Positions 16,578 through 24,239 of a stretch of DNA of 64,000 nucleotides are shown piece by piece (the stretch's first letter is position 1; each line of letters starts with the position of its first letter). The notes beneath the pieces were generated by a model. It made no database searches, was not told the DNA's origin, and saw only the letters and a program-made list of their open reading frames with translations. The stretch is from Sanguibacter hominis ATCC BAA-789 (GTDB lineage Bacteria; Actinomycetota; Actinomycetes; Actinomycetales; Cellulomonadaceae). The stretch covers positions 62,001-126,000 of the forward strand of contig NZ_JAAXOW010000001.1 of assembly GCF_012396185.1 (NCBI RefSeq), read 5' to 3'. Made by a program: the position numbers and the translations under genes.

Positions 16578-16979
16578 TCAGGGCAGGACAGGCACGACGA
16601 GCTGCTGACCGACCGACAGCTGGCTGCCAGCGAGGTCGTTGAGCTCCATCAGGTCGTCCATGACGTCCCTGACGTCCTCACCCACCGGCGTCGCCGCAGA
16701 CGCGATCTGCCACAGCGACTCCCCCGACGCGACCGTGTGGACGGTGACCTCCTGAGGCGCCGACGGGGCGTCCGCGTCGGCGACCGACGCGAACAGCACG
16801 GCCCCCAGCGCGACGACGAGGAGCGCGAGCAGGGAGAGCACGACCCGGCCCCGCCGGGTCAGTCGCAGAGGCGCCTCGGCCTGGGGTGCACGCGCGACGG
16901 AGACCCGCTGCACCCGCGGGCGCAGCTCGACGACGACACCGGCTCGTGCGCCCGGCCCTGCGACCACCATGCTGCTCAT
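16578..16979 (-). CDS. LysM domain membrane protein
   Basis: 133 aa. A basic cytoplasmic N-terminus is followed by one membrane helix (about residues 46-68) and an extracytoplasmic LysM domain (about 79-131: VHTVASGESLWQIASAAT through LNDLAGSQLSVGQQLVVP). LysM binds N-acetylglucosamine in peptidoglycan. The gene is always found between lexA and nrdR in this lineage; it may be an anchor or division-linked protein, with no known activity. The ribosome site GGGAGCGGAG precedes ATG 16979. A LexA box lies 59 bp upstream. Confidence 0.9.
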   Translation of the reverse strand: MSSMVVAGPGARAGVVVELRPRVQRVSVARAPQAEAPLRLTRRGRVVLSLLALLVVALGAVLFASVADADAPSAPQEVTVHTVASGESLWQIASAATPVGEDVRDVMDDLMELNDLAGSQLSVGQQLVVPVLP

Positions 16980-17037
16980 CTGAACTCCGCTCCCAGCGCC
17001 GCGAGGCGCCTGCTCATCGACCCGAACACCTGTATGA

Positions 17038-17051
17038 CGAACATGTGTTCT
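17038..17051. promoter_or_regulatory. LexA SOS box 1 (lexA / LysM intergenic)
   Basis: CGAAC-ATGT-GTTCT: GAAC-N4-GTTC core at 17039-17050. It lies between the divergent LysM and lexA genes. Confidence 0.88.
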
Positions 17052-17088
17052 ATTTCTAGCAGCGTGGGGGCCTCTTGTCGAGACACGA

Positions 17089-17104
17089 TCGAACGGGTGT
17101 TTGA
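17089..17104. promoter_or_regulatory. LexA SOS box 2, one mismatch
   Basis: TCGAAC-GGGT-GTTTGA; only the second half differs from the consensus GTTCGA (C to T). It is centred 52 bp from box 1, so the two sites are about five helical turns apart and could bind cooperatively. Confidence 0.7.
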
Positions 17105-17229
17105 AACGAGTCCCTCGCTCCCCTACGCTGAAACAAGAGCATCACGAGCCTCTGACACTGCGGTGCGGCGGTCTGGATGCCCGCCTGACCACACGGGATG
17201 GCGACCGTCCGACGATCAGGGAGCCGAGC

Positions 17230-17979
17230 GTGAACGAGACCAGGACGCGAGAAGCCGACGTGAGCCCGGGGGGCGAGGTCGTCCTCGGCGAGACGTTGAC
17301 ACCGCGCCAGCGTGCGGTGCTCGAGTGCATCCGGCAGTCTCTCGAGGCCCGGGGCTACCCGCCCACGATGCGAGAGATCGGCGAGCGCGTCGGTCTCACG
17401 AGCCCGTCGAGCGTCAAGCACCAGCTCGAGTCGCTCGAGCGCAAGGGGTTCCTGCGGCGGGACCCGAACCGGCCCCGTGCGATGGAGATCGTGCAGGCGC
17501 ACGACGCGCAGCTCGTCCCTCTCGACCGCGGCGCCACCGAGGCACCGGGCCGCCCCGCCCTGTCGCTCGTGTCGGAGGGCGCGGCCCCCGAGGACAGCAG
17601 GCCCGCCCCGTCGTACGTCCCGCTCGTCGGCCGCATCGCTGCTGGCGGTCCCATCCTCGCCGACCAGGTCGTCGAGGACGTGTTCCCGCTCCCCCGTCAG
17701 CTCGTCGGCGACGGCGACCTCTTCCTCCTGACCGTCGTCGGCGACTCGATGATCGACGCCGCGATCTGCGACGGCGACCTCGTCGTCGTCCGCAGCCAGC
17801 CCGTCGCCGAGAACGGTGAGATCGTCGCCGCGATGATCGACGGCGAGGCGACCGTCAAGACGCTGCGCCGCGCGCACGACGGCGTCTGGCTCATGCCTGC
17901 CAACGCGGCCTACCAGCCCATCCCCGGGAACGACGCGACCATCCTCGGTCGGGTCGTGAGCGTGCTCCGCTCCCTCTGA
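17230..17979 (+). CDS. lexA: SOS repressor LexA
   Basis: 249 aa. The winged helix-turn-helix covers residues 24-88 ([29 protein letters not shown]), then a linker and the S24-type autoprotease. The cleavage site is Ala138-Gly139 in [10 protein letters not shown], with catalytic Ser173 ([10 protein letters not shown]) and Lys210 ([10 protein letters not shown]). RecA-DNA filaments trigger self-cleavage. The GTG at 17230 follows AGGGAG; a longer open frame from 17101 would begin inside the second SOS box and has no similarity. The leader is long, about 125 bp from box 2 to the start. Autoregulation through both boxes is expected. Confidence 0.96.
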   Translation: MNETRTREADVSPGGEVVLGETLTPRQRAVLECIRQSLEARGYPPTMREIGERVGLTSPSSVKHQLESLERKGFLRRDPNRPRAMEIVQAHDAQLVPLDRGATEAPGRPALSLVSEGAAPEDSRPAPSYVPLVGRIAAGGPILADQVVEDVFPLPRQLVGDGDLFLLTVVGDSMIDAAICDGDLVVVRSQPVAENGEIVAAMIDGEATVKTLRRAHDGVWLMPANAAYQPIPGNDATILGRVVSVLRSL

Positions 17980-18010
17980 CCGGCGCCGGCACGCGAGCGA
18001 GCGGCCGGAG

Positions 18011-18055
18011 ACGCACCGCGGGCCCGGACCGACAAGGTCCGGGCCCGCGGTGCGT
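18011..18055. terminator. Perfect 20-bp hairpin between lexA and ldh
   Basis: A 20-bp arm beginning ACGCACCGCGGG (18011-18030), a 5-nt loop GACAA and the exact complement (18036-18055). Lying between convergent genes, it is a bidirectional terminator. Confidence 0.88.
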
Positions 18056-18069
18056 CCAGGTTCTGGGTG

Positions 18070-19056
18070 TCAGAAGCCGAACTGTCGCGCGACCGCGCGA
18101 AGCTGGTCGGCCGAGTTCTTCAGCCCGTCGTACTCAGCGTCGGAGAGCGGGATCTGCAGCGTGTCGTAGATGCCGCGGCGCCCGACGATCGACGGGACCG
18201 AGAGGCACACGTCAGTGATGCCGAAGTAGTCGTCGAGGAGCGACGACACTGGCAGGACCGAGTGCTCGTTGTTGAGGACGGCCTCGATGATCCGGGTGCC
18301 TGCGAGCCCCACGGCGTAGTTCGTCGCGCCCTTGCCCTCGATGATCCGGTAGGCGGAGTTCGCGACCTCGTGCGCGATCTGGGCGCGGACCTCGGCCGTC
18401 AACGGGCCGTGCTTGCCCGAGCGGTTCCACTCGAGCAGCGGGATCGCACCGATGGACGCGGAGTCCCACAGCGGGATCTCGGAGTCGCCGTGCTCGCCCG
18501 CGATGTACGCGTGCACGTTCTGCACCGCGACGCCGCAGTGCTCGGCGATCAGGTAGCGCAGGCGCGACGAGTCGAGCACCGTGCCCGAGCCGAACATCTG
18601 CTGCGGCGGCAGCCCCGAGATCTTGAGCGACGCATACGTCACGACGTCGACAGGGTTCGTCACCATGATGTAGACCGCGTCCGGTGCGACCTCGACGAGC
18701 GGCGGCAGGATCTTCTTCATCAGCTCGATCGTCGCCCCGGCGAGATCGATCCGGCTCTGGCCCGGCTTCTGCTTCGCCCCTGCGGTCACGACGACGACGT
18801 CCGCGTCGGCGCACACGGCGATGTCGTCCGAGCCGAGCACCTCGGCCTGCGGGACGAACTGGACGCCGTGCTGGAGGTCGAGCGCCTCGGCCTCGACCTT
18901 GGCGGCGTTGATGTCGTGCAGCGCAACGGTGCGTGCGGCACCGCGCATGAGGGCCGCATAGGCGAGCGTCGCTCCCACGGCACCCGCACCGACGACGGCG
19001 AGCTTGGTCGTGCGGCGTGCGGGCTCGAGCGACAGGTCAGGGGTGTGCGTTGACAT
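18070..19056 (-). CDS. ldh: L-lactate dehydrogenase
   Basis: 328 aa NAD-dependent enzyme reducing pyruvate to L-lactate. The nucleotide site is VVGAGAVGAT (residues 21-30), the mobile-loop motif is GAKQKPGQSR (93-102), and catalytic His189 lies in IAGEHGDSEIPLW. The Gln in the loop (QKPGQSR) specifies lactate rather than malate dehydrogenase. GGAGG precedes ATG 19056. It stands alone between the lexA terminator and the DinG-type helicase and implies fermentative capacity. Confidence 0.96.
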   Translation of the reverse strand: MSTHTPDLSLEPARRTTKLAVVGAGAVGATLAYAALMRGAARTVALHDINAAKVEAEALDLQHGVQFVPQAEVLGSDDIAVCADADVVVVTAGAKQKPGQSRIDLAGATIELMKKILPPLVEVAPDAVYIMVTNPVDVVTYASLKISGLPPQQMFGSGTVLDSSRLRYLIAEHCGVAVQNVHAYIAGEHGDSEIPLWDSASIGAIPLLEWNRSGKHGPLTAEVRAQIAHEVANSAYRIIEGKGATNYAVGLAGTRIIEAVLNNEHSVLPVSSLLDDYFGITDVCLSVPSIVGRRGIYDTLQIPLSDAEYDGLKNSADQLRAVARQFGF

Positions 19057-19112
19057 CGGTCCTCCGGTCGTGACGTCGGCGCCGCGCGAGGGCACGCACG
19101 GCTGGTGCCAGC

Positions 19113-21239
19113 CTAGCCAGCCAGGCGACGCAGCGCCGCGACGACCGTGTCGTGGTCGGTCGTCGGCCACAACGGGGGCATCGACCTGGTGAGGAACGTG
19201 CCGTAGCGCGCGGTGTGCAGGCGCGGGTCGAGGACCGCGACGACGCCACGGTCGCTCGTCGCACGCACGAGCCGTCCAGCGCCCTGCGCGAGCAGGAGCG
19301 CGGCGTGCGTCGCGGACACCTGCATGAAGCCGTTGCCCCCGGCAGCGGCGACGGCCTCGGTCCGCGCGGAGCGCACGGGGTCGTCAGGGCGCGGGAACGG
19401 GATGCGGTCGATCAGGACCAGGCTGCAGGCCGGGCCGGGGACGTCGACCCCCTGCCACAGCGAGAGCGTGCCGAAGAGGCACGCCTCCTCGTCCTCGGCG
19501 AACTGCTTGACGAGCGTCGGGAGCTGGTCGTCGCCCTGGCAGAGGATCGGCACGTCGAGACGCTCCCGCATCGCTTCAGCAACGGCGTCGGCGGCCCTGC
19601 GCGACGAGAACAGCCCGAGCGTGCGGCCGCCCGCGGCCTCGATGAGCTCGGCGACGGCGTCGAGCTGTGCATCGGTCGCGGGCTCGCGCCCGGGCGCGGG
19701 CAGGTGCTTCGCGATGTAGAGGATCCCCTGCTTGGCGTAGTCGAAGGGCGTACCGACGTCGATGCCGGACCAGCCCCGGACCGACGGCGCTGCGGAGGGC
19801 TCGACGCCGAGGGTGCCCTCGCCGCGCGCGCTCGTCCCAGGCTCGGCTCCAGCAGGGCCGAGCAGCCCGAGCGACCGGGCCACCGGCTCGAACGTCCCGC
19901 CGAGGCTCAGGGTCGCGGACGTGAAGATCCCCGTGCGCTCGGTGAGCAGGTGCGTCCGGACGAGCCCCGAGACGTTGAGCGGCGCGCTGTGCAGCCGCGT
20001 GATGCCCGACGCGTCCCACCCGCCGTCGGCGGAGCTGCGTGCGCTCCAGAGGACGTCGTGACCTGTCGGGTCGGCGGCCATACCTTCGGCGACCTCGAAC
20101 AGGACGAGCATCGCGGCCTGGGCGATCTTGGCACCGCCGTCGGTCGCGTCCTTCTCCCCTGCGGCTGGCTTGAGCGCGGTGACGAGCTCGCGGGCTGCGT
20201 CGCGTACGTGGGCGACGGCGGCGCGCACGCCGTCGGGCAGGCCGTGCGGGAAGCGCCCCTCGGGCAGGTCCATGAGGGCGGCGCCGAGATCGGCGGCGGC
20301 GCGGTCGAGGTCGGGGGTCGGAAGCCCTGCGTGCCGACGCGCGAGCCGCGCGGCAGCCTCGATGGAGGCCGCGGACAGCTCGGCAGTGGACTGGCTGGTG
20401 ATGCGGTCGGCGAGCTCGTGCGCCTCGTCGACGACGAGCACCGCGTGCTCGGGGAGCACGTGCGTGCTACCCGATGCGGCGATGCCGAGCATGGCGTGGT
20501 TGGTCACGACGACGTCGGCCTCACGCGTCTGCGCGCGCGCCCGCTCGGGGAAGCACTCCGAGAGCAGCGGGCACTTCTGCCCGAGGCACTCGAGCGAGGT
20601 GACCGACACCTGCCGCCAGGCGCGGTCCGAGACGCCGGGCACGAGGTCGTCGCGGTCGCCGGTGTCCGTCTCCTCGGCCCATGCTCGCAGCCGGAGCACC
20701 TCGGCGCCGAGCCGTCGCACGGGCGACGCGTCGGCGCCGGAGGTGTCGGTCTCGATGCTGCGCGGTTCGTCGCCCGGCAGGTCGAAGAGCGTGGCGCCGG
20801 GCTCGTCCGACGGGTACCCGCCCGCGAGCCGGTGCTTGCACAGATAGTTGTGCCATCCCTTGAGGAGCGCGATCGCCGGCTTGCGCGGCAGGTGCGGGGC
20901 GAGCGCGTCGACGACGAGCGGCAGGTCGCGCGTGAGCACCTGGCGTTGGAGCGCGAGGGTCGCGGTCGAGACGACGACGCGCTCGTCCTCCTCGACGGCG
21001 TGCGCGACGACCGGGACGAGGTAGCCGAGCGACTTCCCGGTTCCTGTGCCTGCCTGGACAAGCAGGTGCTCGCCCGTCGCGATCGACGTCGCAACCGCGC
21101 GGGCCATGTCCTGCTGCCCGTGACGGACGCTGCCTCCGAGCGCCTCGACGGCGGCACCCAGGAGCGTGATCGCGGTGTCTGCGGCCCGCTCCGCGGCTCC
21201 CCGGCCGGCGTAGTCGTCGGTCGTGGGCGTGTCGGTCAC
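19113..21239 (-). CDS. DinG/XPD-type ATP-dependent DNA helicase
   Basis: 708 aa superfamily 2 helicase. Walker A is QAGTGTGKSLGYLVP; the Fe-S cluster cysteines lie in NYLCKHR and in LECLGQKCPLLSEC; the DEAH box is VVDEAHEL; the C-terminal motifs include LFGTLSLWQGVDVPG and LLAQGAGRLVR. Such helicases unwind forked or displaced DNA during repair. Start: TAGGAT (21251-21246) is followed by 6 nt and GTG 21239 with no ribosome site, so I take 21239 as a leaderless start. GTG 21245 would lie directly on the -10. No SOS box is seen upstream, unlike E. coli dinG. Confidence 0.9.
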   Translation of the reverse strand: MTDTPTTDDYAGRGAAERAADTAITLLGAAVEALGGSVRHGQQDMARAVATSIATGEHLLVQAGTGTGKSLGYLVPVVAHAVEEDERVVVSTATLALQRQVLTRDLPLVVDALAPHLPRKPAIALLKGWHNYLCKHRLAGGYPSDEPGATLFDLPGDEPRSIETDTSGADASPVRRLGAEVLRLRAWAEETDTGDRDDLVPGVSDRAWRQVSVTSLECLGQKCPLLSECFPERARAQTREADVVVTNHAMLGIAASGSTHVLPEHAVLVVDEAHELADRITSQSTAELSAASIEAAARLARRHAGLPTPDLDRAAADLGAALMDLPEGRFPHGLPDGVRAAVAHVRDAARELVTALKPAAGEKDATDGGAKIAQAAMLVLFEVAEGMAADPTGHDVLWSARSSADGGWDASGITRLHSAPLNVSGLVRTHLLTERTGIFTSATLSLGGTFEPVARSLGLLGPAGAEPGTSARGEGTLGVEPSAAPSVRGWSGIDVGTPFDYAKQGILYIAKHLPAPGREPATDAQLDAVAELIEAAGGRTLGLFSSRRAADAVAEAMRERLDVPILCQGDDQLPTLVKQFAEDEEACLFGTLSLWQGVDVPGPACSLVLIDRIPFPRPDDPVRSARTEAVAAAGGNGFMQVSATHAALLLAQGAGRLVRATSDRGVVAVLDPRLHTARYGTFLTRSMPPLWPTTDHDTVVAALRRLAG

Positions 21240-21245
21240 CGGCAC

Positions 21246-21251
21246 ATCCTA
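21246..21251 (-). promoter_or_regulatory. -10 element, leaderless promoter of the DinG-type gene
   Basis: TAGGAT on the minus strand, 6 nt before GTG 21239. Confidence 0.55.
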
Positions 21252-21282
21252 CGTGGGAGGGACGGCCCCGGACGGGCTGTCC

Positions 21283-22779
21283 TCAGGCGAGCGACACCGT
21301 CTTGAGCTCGGTAGCGAGGCCCTCCGCGGCGCGACCGCGCAGCAACGTGCCCTGGGCCGTGTGCTCCTCGTGGTCGATCTCACCCTCGAGGTGCATGCGG
21401 TTGACGAGGTCTCCACGCGTGTACGGGACGACGACCTCGACGCTGACGTCCGGGCGCGGCAACGCGTCAGCGATCAGCTCGAGGAGCGCGTCGATGCCCT
21501 CGCCCGTGTGCGCCGAGACGACGATCGTCGAGCGCTCCCGGCCACGGATGCGGGTGATGACCTCGGGGTCGGCGACGTCGGCCTTGTTGAGGACGATCAC
21601 CTCGGGGACGTTCTCGACTCCGGGAATCTCGGCGAGCACCTCGCGCACCGCGGAGATCTGCCCCTCGGGGTCGGGGTGGGACGCGTCGACGACGTGCAGG
21701 AGCAGGTCGGCCTCGCCGACCTCCTCGAGCGTCGACCGGAACGCCTCGATGAGCTGGTGCGGGAGCGCCCGGACGAAGCCGACCGTGTCGGCGAGCGTGT
21801 AGACGCGTCCGTCGGCGGTCTGCGCGCGGCGGACGGTCGGGTCGAGGGTCGCGAAGAGCGCATTCTCGACGAGGACTCCCGCGCCCGTGAGCGCGTTGAG
21901 CAGGCTCGACTTGCCGGCGTTCGTGTAGCCGGCGATCGCGACGGCCGGGATCGCGTTCCGGCGGCGCGTCGCCCGCTTCGTCACGCGTGCGGGCGCCATC
22001 GCGGCGATCTCGCGGCGCAGCTTGGCCATGCGGTCACGGATACGACGACGGTCGAGCTCGATCTTGGTCTCGCCGGGACCGCGCGAGCCCATGCCTGCTC
22101 CGGCGCCGCCGACCTGCCCACCGGCCTGCCGGGACATCGACTCGCCCCAGCCACGCAGGCGCGGCAGCAGGTACTCGAGCTGTGCGAGCTCGACCTGCGC
22201 CTTGCCCTCCCGGGACTTGGCGTGCTGCGCGAAGATGTCGAGGATCAGGGCGGTGCGGTCGACGACCTTGATCTTGATGATGTCCTCGAGCGCTCGACGC
22301 TGGGAGGGAGCGAGGTCGCCGTCGACGATGACCGTGTCCGCGCCGACCGCCGCGACGATGCCCGCGAGCTCGGCAGCCTTGCCCGAGCCGAGGTACGTCG
22401 AGGGGTCGGGCGTCTGCCTGCGCTGGAGGAGGCCGTCGAGGACCTGCGAGCCGGCGGTCTCGGCGAGGGCTGCGAGCTCGCGCAGCGACACCTCGGCGTC
22501 AGCGGTGCTGCCGCCCGAGTAGACGCCGACGAGCACGACCTTCTCGAGCCGCAGCTGGCGGTACTCGACCTCGGTGACGTCCTCGAGCTCGGTCGAGAGT
22601 CCGACGACGCGCTTGAGGGCGCTGCGCTCGACCAGGTCGAGCTGGTCGCCGTCCGCCGAGGTGTGGACCGTACCTCCCGCGTCGAGCGCGGTGCCCGCCC
22701 GAGCCAGCACCCGCGCGACGACGTCGTCGGCGATGTCACGCTCCTCGCGGGGCGTGGGCTCCAGGGTGGGGTGCGTCAT
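21283..22779 (-). CDS. hflX: GTPase HflX
   Basis: 498 aa. An N-terminal HflX domain (GVYSGGSTADAEVSLRELAALAETAGSQV, then YLGSGKAAEL) is followed by a coiled-coil Gly-rich linker (LRGWGESMSRQAGGQVGGAGAG) and a GTPase domain with G1 GYTNAGKSSLLNAL, G3 DTVGF and G4 NKAD. HflX binds the ribosome and splits stalled or stressed 70S particles. AAGGAAGG precedes ATG 22779. The gene is divergent from the methyltransferase and is followed closely by the helicase gene in the same direction. Confidence 0.96.
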   Translation of the reverse strand: MTHPTLEPTPREERDIADDVVARVLARAGTALDAGGTVHTSADGDQLDLVERSALKRVVGLSTELEDVTEVEYRQLRLEKVVLVGVYSGGSTADAEVSLRELAALAETAGSQVLDGLLQRRQTPDPSTYLGSGKAAELAGIVAAVGADTVIVDGDLAPSQRRALEDIIKIKVVDRTALILDIFAQHAKSREGKAQVELAQLEYLLPRLRGWGESMSRQAGGQVGGAGAGMGSRGPGETKIELDRRRIRDRMAKLRREIAAMAPARVTKRATRRRNAIPAVAIAGYTNAGKSSLLNALTGAGVLVENALFATLDPTVRRAQTADGRVYTLADTVGFVRALPHQLIEAFRSTLEEVGEADLLLHVVDASHPDPEGQISAVREVLAEIPGVENVPEVIVLNKADVADPEVITRIRGRERSTIVVSAHTGEGIDALLELIADALPRPDVSVEVVVPYTRGDLVNRMHLEGEIDHEEHTAQGTLLRGRAAEGLATELKTVSLA

Positions 22780-22982
22780 GTGGTGCCTTCCTTGCCGGGG
22801 GTTCCGGGCGCTGCGTCGTCGACGGCGCCGCCCCTCCAGGGTCCCACGGCCGTGAGGCACGAGCGAGAGATTTCACGCAGGGCGTGAGCGGCGCCGGCGG
22901 TCGGGCACGGTCCTGGGCCGGTGCGTGTCGCCGTAGGCTACTGAGGCTGGACAGCCGTCATCGACCCGCAGGAGAGCTCGAC

Positions 22983-23591
22983 GTGAGCAACGACCACTAC
23001 TTCACGGCGCAGCCCGCGTCGAAGGACGAGCGCCGGCTCGTGAGCGTCCGCCTGGACGGCCGTGACGTCGAGATCGAGACTGCGGGCGGGATCTTCTCCC
23101 CCGGTCGCCTCGACCTCGGTACGCAGGTGCTGCTCCGCTCGGTGCCGGAGCCTCCGCAGCGCGGGAACCTGCTCGACGTCGGGTGCGGCTGGGGTCCCGT
23201 CGCCCTGACCCTCGCGCTCCAGGCGCCCGAGGCGACCGTGTGGGCGGTCGACGTCAACGAGCGTGCGCTCGACCTCACGCGCCGCAACGCGGCGCGTCTC
23301 GGTCTCGACAACGTCGTCGCGCGCCGGCCCGAGGACGTGCCCGCCGACGTCCGCTTCGCGACGCTGTGGTCGAACCCTCCGATCCGCGTGGGCAAGGACG
23401 TGCTGCACGGCCTCCTGCGGACGTGGCTCCCGCGGCTCGAGCCTGGCGCTGAGGGCTACCTGGTGGTCCAGCGGAACCTCGGCGCGGACTCGTTGCAGGC
23501 GTGGATCGACGCCGAGGTCGCGCCGGGGACGAGCAAGGCCGCCTCGGCCAAGGGCTTCCGCGTCCTGCGGGTGCCCGGACCTGCGTCCTGA
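22983..23591 (+). CDS. RsmC-like class I SAM methyltransferase
   Basis: 202 aa. The N-terminus (DHYFTAQPASKDERRLVSV) is typical of the single-domain RsmC/RlmG-type proteins. The SAM motif is LLDVGCGWGPVALTLA (about residues 62-77) and the catalytic NPP[I/F] motif for N-methylation of a base is WSNPPIRVG. Probable substrate: guanine N2 in 16S rRNA; E. coli RsmC has a second N-terminal domain missing here, so the exact target is uncertain. A -10 TAGGCT lies at 22934 and AGGAGAG before GTG 22983. Confidence 0.88.
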   Translation: MSNDHYFTAQPASKDERRLVSVRLDGRDVEIETAGGIFSPGRLDLGTQVLLRSVPEPPQRGNLLDVGCGWGPVALTLALQAPEATVWAVDVNERALDLTRRNAARLGLDNVVARRPEDVPADVRFATLWSNPPIRVGKDVLHGLLRTWLPRLEPGAEGYLVVQRNLGADSLQAWIDAEVAPGTSKAASAKGFRVLRVPGPAS

Positions 23592-23765
23592 CGTATCACC
23601 GCCGCCCGACGGCACCTCGGTGCGACGCGTCGCCGGGCGACAGAAGTTCACCCCGCCGTCCCCGGACCTCGGCGCGCCAGCGTCAGAGGCCGTCGCTAGT
23701 GTGGGCGCGTCGCTCAGGCGAACGTCCGCACCGCACCCGCACGGGAGCACGACGAGGGAGATCAG

Positions 23766-24239
23766 ATGGGGTTCTTCACCAAGCCAGCAGGAGCAGTCGC
23801 GACCGGGTCCAACACGCCCGTGACCCGCGAGCGCGTCGCCGCGATCCTCGAGGCCGCTGACTGGAACATCGGGGTGGACGGGGACGGCGACGTGTTCGGC
23901 ACGTGGGACGGCCACCTCTTCTACTTCTTCCTCCTCGGCGAGCGCGACGAGATCCTCCAGGTGAGGGGGCGGTGGGCGGGTGACGCCCCGGCCGGCGCCC
24001 AGGCGGAGCTCCTGCCGTTCCTCGACGAGCACCACCGCGACCGCCTCTGGCCCAAGGTCTACACGCGGGAGGAGTCAGAGAGCACCGGTGTCTACGCCGA
24101 GATGTCGACCGACCTCGAGTTCGGGGTCGCGGACGACCAGCTCGAACAGCTCCTCAAGTGCGCGCTCTTCACGAGCCTGCAGCTCTTCGACCGGCTCGCC
24201 GAGGCGTTCCCGCAGTGGGCGCCGGCGGACGCGGAGTGA
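23766..24239 (+). CDS. YbjN domain protein (1), first gene of the HSP90 cassette
   Basis: 157 aa with a single YbjN domain. The conserved core EILQVRGRWAG and DRLWPKVYT recurs in the two other YbjN genes of the window (30071, 30643). The YbjN fold resembles type III secretion chaperones, and the family is linked to stress and motility regulation in enterobacteria; no mechanism is known in Actinobacteria. -10 TAGTGT lies at 23697 and GAGGGAG before ATG 23766. Its TGA overlaps the GTG of the HSP90-like gene (GTGA), so the two products are probably made together. Confidence 0.88.
   Translation: MGFFTKPAGAVATGSNTPVTRERVAAILEAADWNIGVDGDGDVFGTWDGHLFYFFLLGERDEILQVRGRWAGDAPAGAQAELLPFLDEHHRDRLWPKVYTREESESTGVYAEMSTDLEFGVADDQLEQLLKCALFTSLQLFDRLAEAFPQWAPADAE

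Noticed and set aside
17023-17034. Third LexA-like site (GAAC-ACCT-GTAT) before lexA
   Set aside because: The second half matches the consensus poorly; not called as a box.
19152-21305. 717-codon plus-strand frame opposite the DinG-type helicase
   Set aside because: Antisense shadow; the minus strand carries intact helicase motifs and Fe-S cysteines.
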